Below are positions 61,255 through 64,000 of a stretch of 64,000 nucleotides of DNA, piece by piece. The stretch's first letter is position 1; the number at the start of each line of letters is the position of its first letter. The stretch comes from Telmatactis stephensoni (lineage: Eukaryota > Cnidaria > Anthozoa > Actiniaria > Isophelliidae). The position numbers were made by a program, and so were the translations under genes. The DNA lies in the NCBI GenBank assembly GCA_029948255.1, contig JALIZF010001695.1:1-64000 (forward strand). Direction: 5' to 3'. The notes under the pieces are model-generated. The model was given only the letters and a program-made list of their open reading frames with translations, made no database searches and was not told the DNA's origin.

Positions 61255-62500
61255 GTCTAAGTGTGTCCTAGACTTTCATACTTGAGGCTACCTAAAATCA
61301 CACCATTTGGCAAACAAGGCAATACTGGTTGGTTGAACCTTTCAAAAAGAGTGGATGTATTATATATTCGTGAGTCATGCCCAGGCCATTTCACCACAAC
61401 ATCTGTAGTCATCAATCTGTCATTTCCACATATTTGGATATTATAGAGTGAAAATCTTTTCTATTCACAAACGCCACTTCATGGTTTTTGGGTTTCAGGA
61501 ACTTGATATGGGTTCCATCTATAACCCCCTCGACACATGGAAAATCATGTTGCTCTTATGTGTCTTATGTTTCTAACGCAATAGCCGCACCGCATTCTTC
61601 TGCATGCACTTGGTCAATAGATCGATTTCACGTGACGTCACGAGAGGACTAAAATCTAAACTAAAATTCAGAGAAAGCTGATTGCCTGATATTTTGTATG
61701 TATCATGAAAATAAGTCGTCTCTGGAAATTTGGTCTGATTCTGTTCATCGCTTGTCACGCCATGCAGTCACGCATTTTCAAACGACGTAAGAACACATCA
61801 ATTTGCGACAAATTTCACCTCATTTGCTTTGGTAATGAACTTAATTGTCATTTTCTATATATATAATCAATAAAATGAACAAATTAATGTATATATAATA
61901 TCATTTCGATGCTTGGTATTTATGGTCGCCATATTGGTGTACATATTGGTGTACACCAATATGGCGGCCCCATACATTCTTACCAACAACAAGCCCACAT
62001 TCAAACATTCGTATCTTCGTGGAGAAAAGCTCTTTTGACTCAATATTTTCTAGAGTTGCAAAGATTTAGTTGCTCTTTGAGGTACAAGTATTTTTATTTT
62101 ATTTGATGCTCTGAAACCGACTTTATTTTTCTCGATGACGTCAGTGAAATCGATCTATATATGAAATCGTTCCTAAGCTTGACAATAGCCCTTGTCACTC
62201 TTGCTTACCATACTTTTATGTACTTTAATCGTATCACCGACCACCTTGAAAGGAACCACATCCAAAAAAAAAATCTAAACGTACCCACCATTAGTTGTTG
62301 GGAAGCCGAAGTGCATGATTTCGCCGAGTGTTGTTGTTCAAGATTATGATGAACATGCTGGAGAACCTCATAAAACATAGCTCTTATCATTCGAATTCTT
62401 TGAAAATAATCATCATCAGAGATAATGAATCCAATGGGTTAATTATCTCTGTCTCTGAATACTCTTGATCTACGTAAACGTCGCTGCTCGTAAAGTGAAG
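61255..62500 (-). pseudogene. HARBI1-like transposase relic, split by a MITE
   Basis: Minus strand, N-terminal part (62500-62158): RVFRDRDN, then FYEVLQHVHHNLEQQ, SASQQLMVGTFRF, VVGDTIKVHKSMVSKS and AIVKLRNDF. C-terminal part (about 61615-61255): GVIDGTHIKFLKPKNHEVAF with the first catalytic Asp, then after a frameshift RLMTTDVVVKWPGHDSRIYN with the second Asp region, and ERFNQPVLPCLPNGVILG. There are at least three frameshifts or stops, and the MITE lies between the parts. The family moves PIF/Harbinger elements; this copy cannot be functional. Confidence 0.8.
61618..62157. mobile_element. 540-bp MITE inserted in the Harbinger transposase
   Basis: The ends TAGATCGATTTCACGTGACG and the complement of the right end TAGATCGATTTCACTGACG are inverted repeats. 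At its centre, a 16-bp-arm perfect hairpin (61928-61943 and 61950-61965) surrounds a 6-base loop. Confidence 0.78.
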
Positions 62501-62697
62501 TGAAGTGAAGTGAAGTAACGTAAAGTAAGAACTTTTAAGTTAAAAGTTAAAAGTGTCTCGTATATTCACACTTAAGTGACGAACTTAAGAGTTTGTTAAG
62601 TGTGCTTTATGCAACTCACGTAAAAGAACCCGTACCCAAGTCTTAAGTGCCTCTCTTAAGTGAACACTTACGAACAAGGTTTATGCAACCGGTCTCA

Positions 62698-63018
62698 GGA
62701 GAGTGAATAATAACGAGTTTGCATTTATAGGATTTTTGAACAACTCAGGTATATTCCCCCATAACTGGTAGTGTATAACACTATGATGCAAATGACCTAT
62801 AGGAGGATTTTCTCAGGTTTTAGAAAAACTAGATTGTGCAATTAAACAGAAGTTTCTGTCAATCAACTAACACCCAGCAGATAAATGAGATAGGTAGGGC
62901 AATTAGCCATTTGCATATCAAGTAGGAGACTGGGTACCAATTTGAATATTTAATGTAATTTAAAAAACCTCCTTAATATGAAAAAGCACATCAGAATATA
63001 CACTTGAGACTATAGAGT
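62698..63018. other. Non-coding spacer
   Basis: AT-rich DNA downstream of the truncated receptor. I see no TM6-TM7 homologous sequence in it. Confidence 0.5.
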
Positions 63019-63678
63019 TTATGTATTCTGTAGAATATATATTAACTGGGCTGCCATCTGTGCTGAGTGTCTGCGTATGACTCGAGAAATTTTAAACATC
63101 AGCAAAAGGTTAAGAAAGATGATGACCAATGCGAAAGAATCGATGGTGATCACCAGGGAAGGTTTGTTTGTTAAAAATACAAAACTCCAAGACAAGCTAA
63201 CAACCCATAGTACTATGGCGACTGTGTAAGTTCGTTTCGTTGTGACAAATTCTTGGTATCTTAGATGTAGGTGAAGAGCAAGGAACCGATCAATAGTGAT
63301 GGCAGTAACAGTGAGAAGCGAGCCAGTTACAAGCGCATTAAACGACTGATGATATATTTTCAAACTGCTTTGATATATAGAAGGCGTTTTTGTCAGCCAG
63401 GCAATTAAACGACAACAATACGCCGGTTGTGCTATTACTCCAACTCCAAAGTCAGAAATGGCCAAGCTAAGAATCAAAATGTTTGATGCAATTGTTCGCA
63501 AAGTTTCCGTTCTTACAAATGTAAAAATGACAAAGAAATTTAAAACAGTAGCCAGAATCGAGCTTAGAGAATTAACAACAACAAGGAAGTATAAGAAGAT
63601 TTTGAAGTGAGAATATTTATCCACAAATAGCATATACAATGCAAAGTAGTCCAGTGCTTGTGTTGTGGAATTGGTCAT
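63019..63678 (-). CDS. Class A GPCR, truncated after TM5
   Basis: One open frame of 219 aa. A glycosylatable N-terminus (MTNSTTQ) is followed by TM1 (SILATVLNFFVIFTF), TM2 (LILSLAISDFGVG), an extracellular Cys pair region, TM3 ending TAITIDRFLAL (DRF in place of DRY), TM4 (VAIVLWVVSLSW), TM5 (IDSFALVIIFLNLLLMF), then IRRHSAQMAAQ and a stop. The paralogue at 1-755 continues past the same point into TM6, so this copy has lost TM6, TM7 and the C-tail. No splice donor is evident near the end. It may be a recent pseudogene, or encode a five-helix protein unlikely to signal alone. Confidence 0.8.
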   Translation of the reverse strand: MTNSTTQALDYFALYMLFVDKYSHFKIFLYFLVVVNSLSSILATVLNFFVIFTFVRTETLRTIASNILILSLAISDFGVGVIAQPAYCCRLIAWLTKTPSIYQSSLKIYHQSFNALVTGSLLTVTAITIDRFLALHLHLRYQEFVTTKRTYTVAIVLWVVSLSWSFVFLTNKPSLVITIDSFALVIIFLNLLLMFKISRVIRRHSAQMAAQLIYILQNT

Positions 63679-64000
63679 GATTGGAAGACCTCTACGGATA
63701 TAACTCCAGTCTTTTAGTCCCTTGTATCTTGGTTCTTGAAGGTTAAAGTGTGTTGATCAACTCAGTATCTTTCAGCTATAAGCGAAGATCTGCCAAGATA
63801 TCCCTACAATTTCAATTCATCTTCAGTTTAGTTTCAAATTATTATATGTACAACACTTAGAAGCAGAATGGGATGCGAAATTCCTGTCCCTTTGAACTTA
63901 TACTTTCTAAGAACGGAAGATGTGGACTAGGAACTTTACTCCGAGTGTAATACTATAAATTGGTTATACAATGTTCTACACTCCGGAAGATCTACTTACG
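63679..64000. other. 5' flank of the receptor gene
   Basis: Upstream of the minus-strand ATG at 63678. No TATA box or other element recognised. Confidence 0.4.

Larger units (their letters stand above)
60641..62696 (-). mobile_element. PIF/Harbinger DNA transposon, dead, with nested insertions
   Basis: The ends GGGCCGGTTGCATAAACCTT and AAGGTTTATGCAACCGGTCTC are inverted repeats. The interior encodes, on the minus strand, a broken Harbinger transposase. A retroelement 3' fragment (about 60690-61015) and a MITE (61618-62157) are inserted within it. Target duplication not clear. Confidence 0.78.

Overview
The window is animal nuclear DNA. Genes are split by spliceosomal introns with GT/AG borders, extracellular domains sit on phase-1 exons, several tRNA-headed SINEs, LINE fragments and many short inverted-repeat transposons are present, and the base composition is AT-rich. 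The mix of rhodopsin-like receptors, SRCR and MAM modules and chymotrypsin-like proteases, with this repeat load, fits a cnidarian, most likely an anthozoan such as a stony coral. That assignment is inference; no species marker is visible.

Layout. 1-755: a frameshifted class A GPCR on the minus strand, cut by the window edge. 756-6824: repeats only (nested MITEs, a SINE, a LINE 3' end, microsatellites). 6825-17028: one secreted SRCR/FN3-like gene on the plus strand, 13 exons and 912 codons by my splice model, with an internal duplication of its exon set. 17029-24727: transposon-rich spacer dominated by a 3.9 kb CACTA-like element. 25092-58444: four paralogous secreted S1 serine proteases, A (+, 25092-30850), B (-, 38309-35188), C (-, 46385-42284) and D (+, 53251-58444). 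All have the His-Asp-Ser triad and a shared TATA promoter. Only A has a MAM domain. C and D with both flanks form an inverted duplication with arms of about 8 kb (about 39.0-47.5 kb against 51.6-59.4 kb). 58445-62700: non-coding DNA and a dead PIF/Harbinger transposon with nested insertions. 63019-63678: a second GPCR of the same family, truncated after TM5.

Because the protease units are copies of one another, each copy is an empty-site control for insertions in the others. This allows target-site duplications to be read directly for a CACTA-like element (TTG), a TTAA element, fold-back MITEs (7 bp), an 8-bp MITE, a 5-bp element, a 9-bp element, a SINE and a LINE. The most unusual signals are the inverted protease duplication with a MAM-exon difference and altered S1 pockets, two frameshifted but phase-symmetric second exons, and five hairpins with a shared CTGAWGAW...GAAA frame whose stems change sequence but keep pairing.
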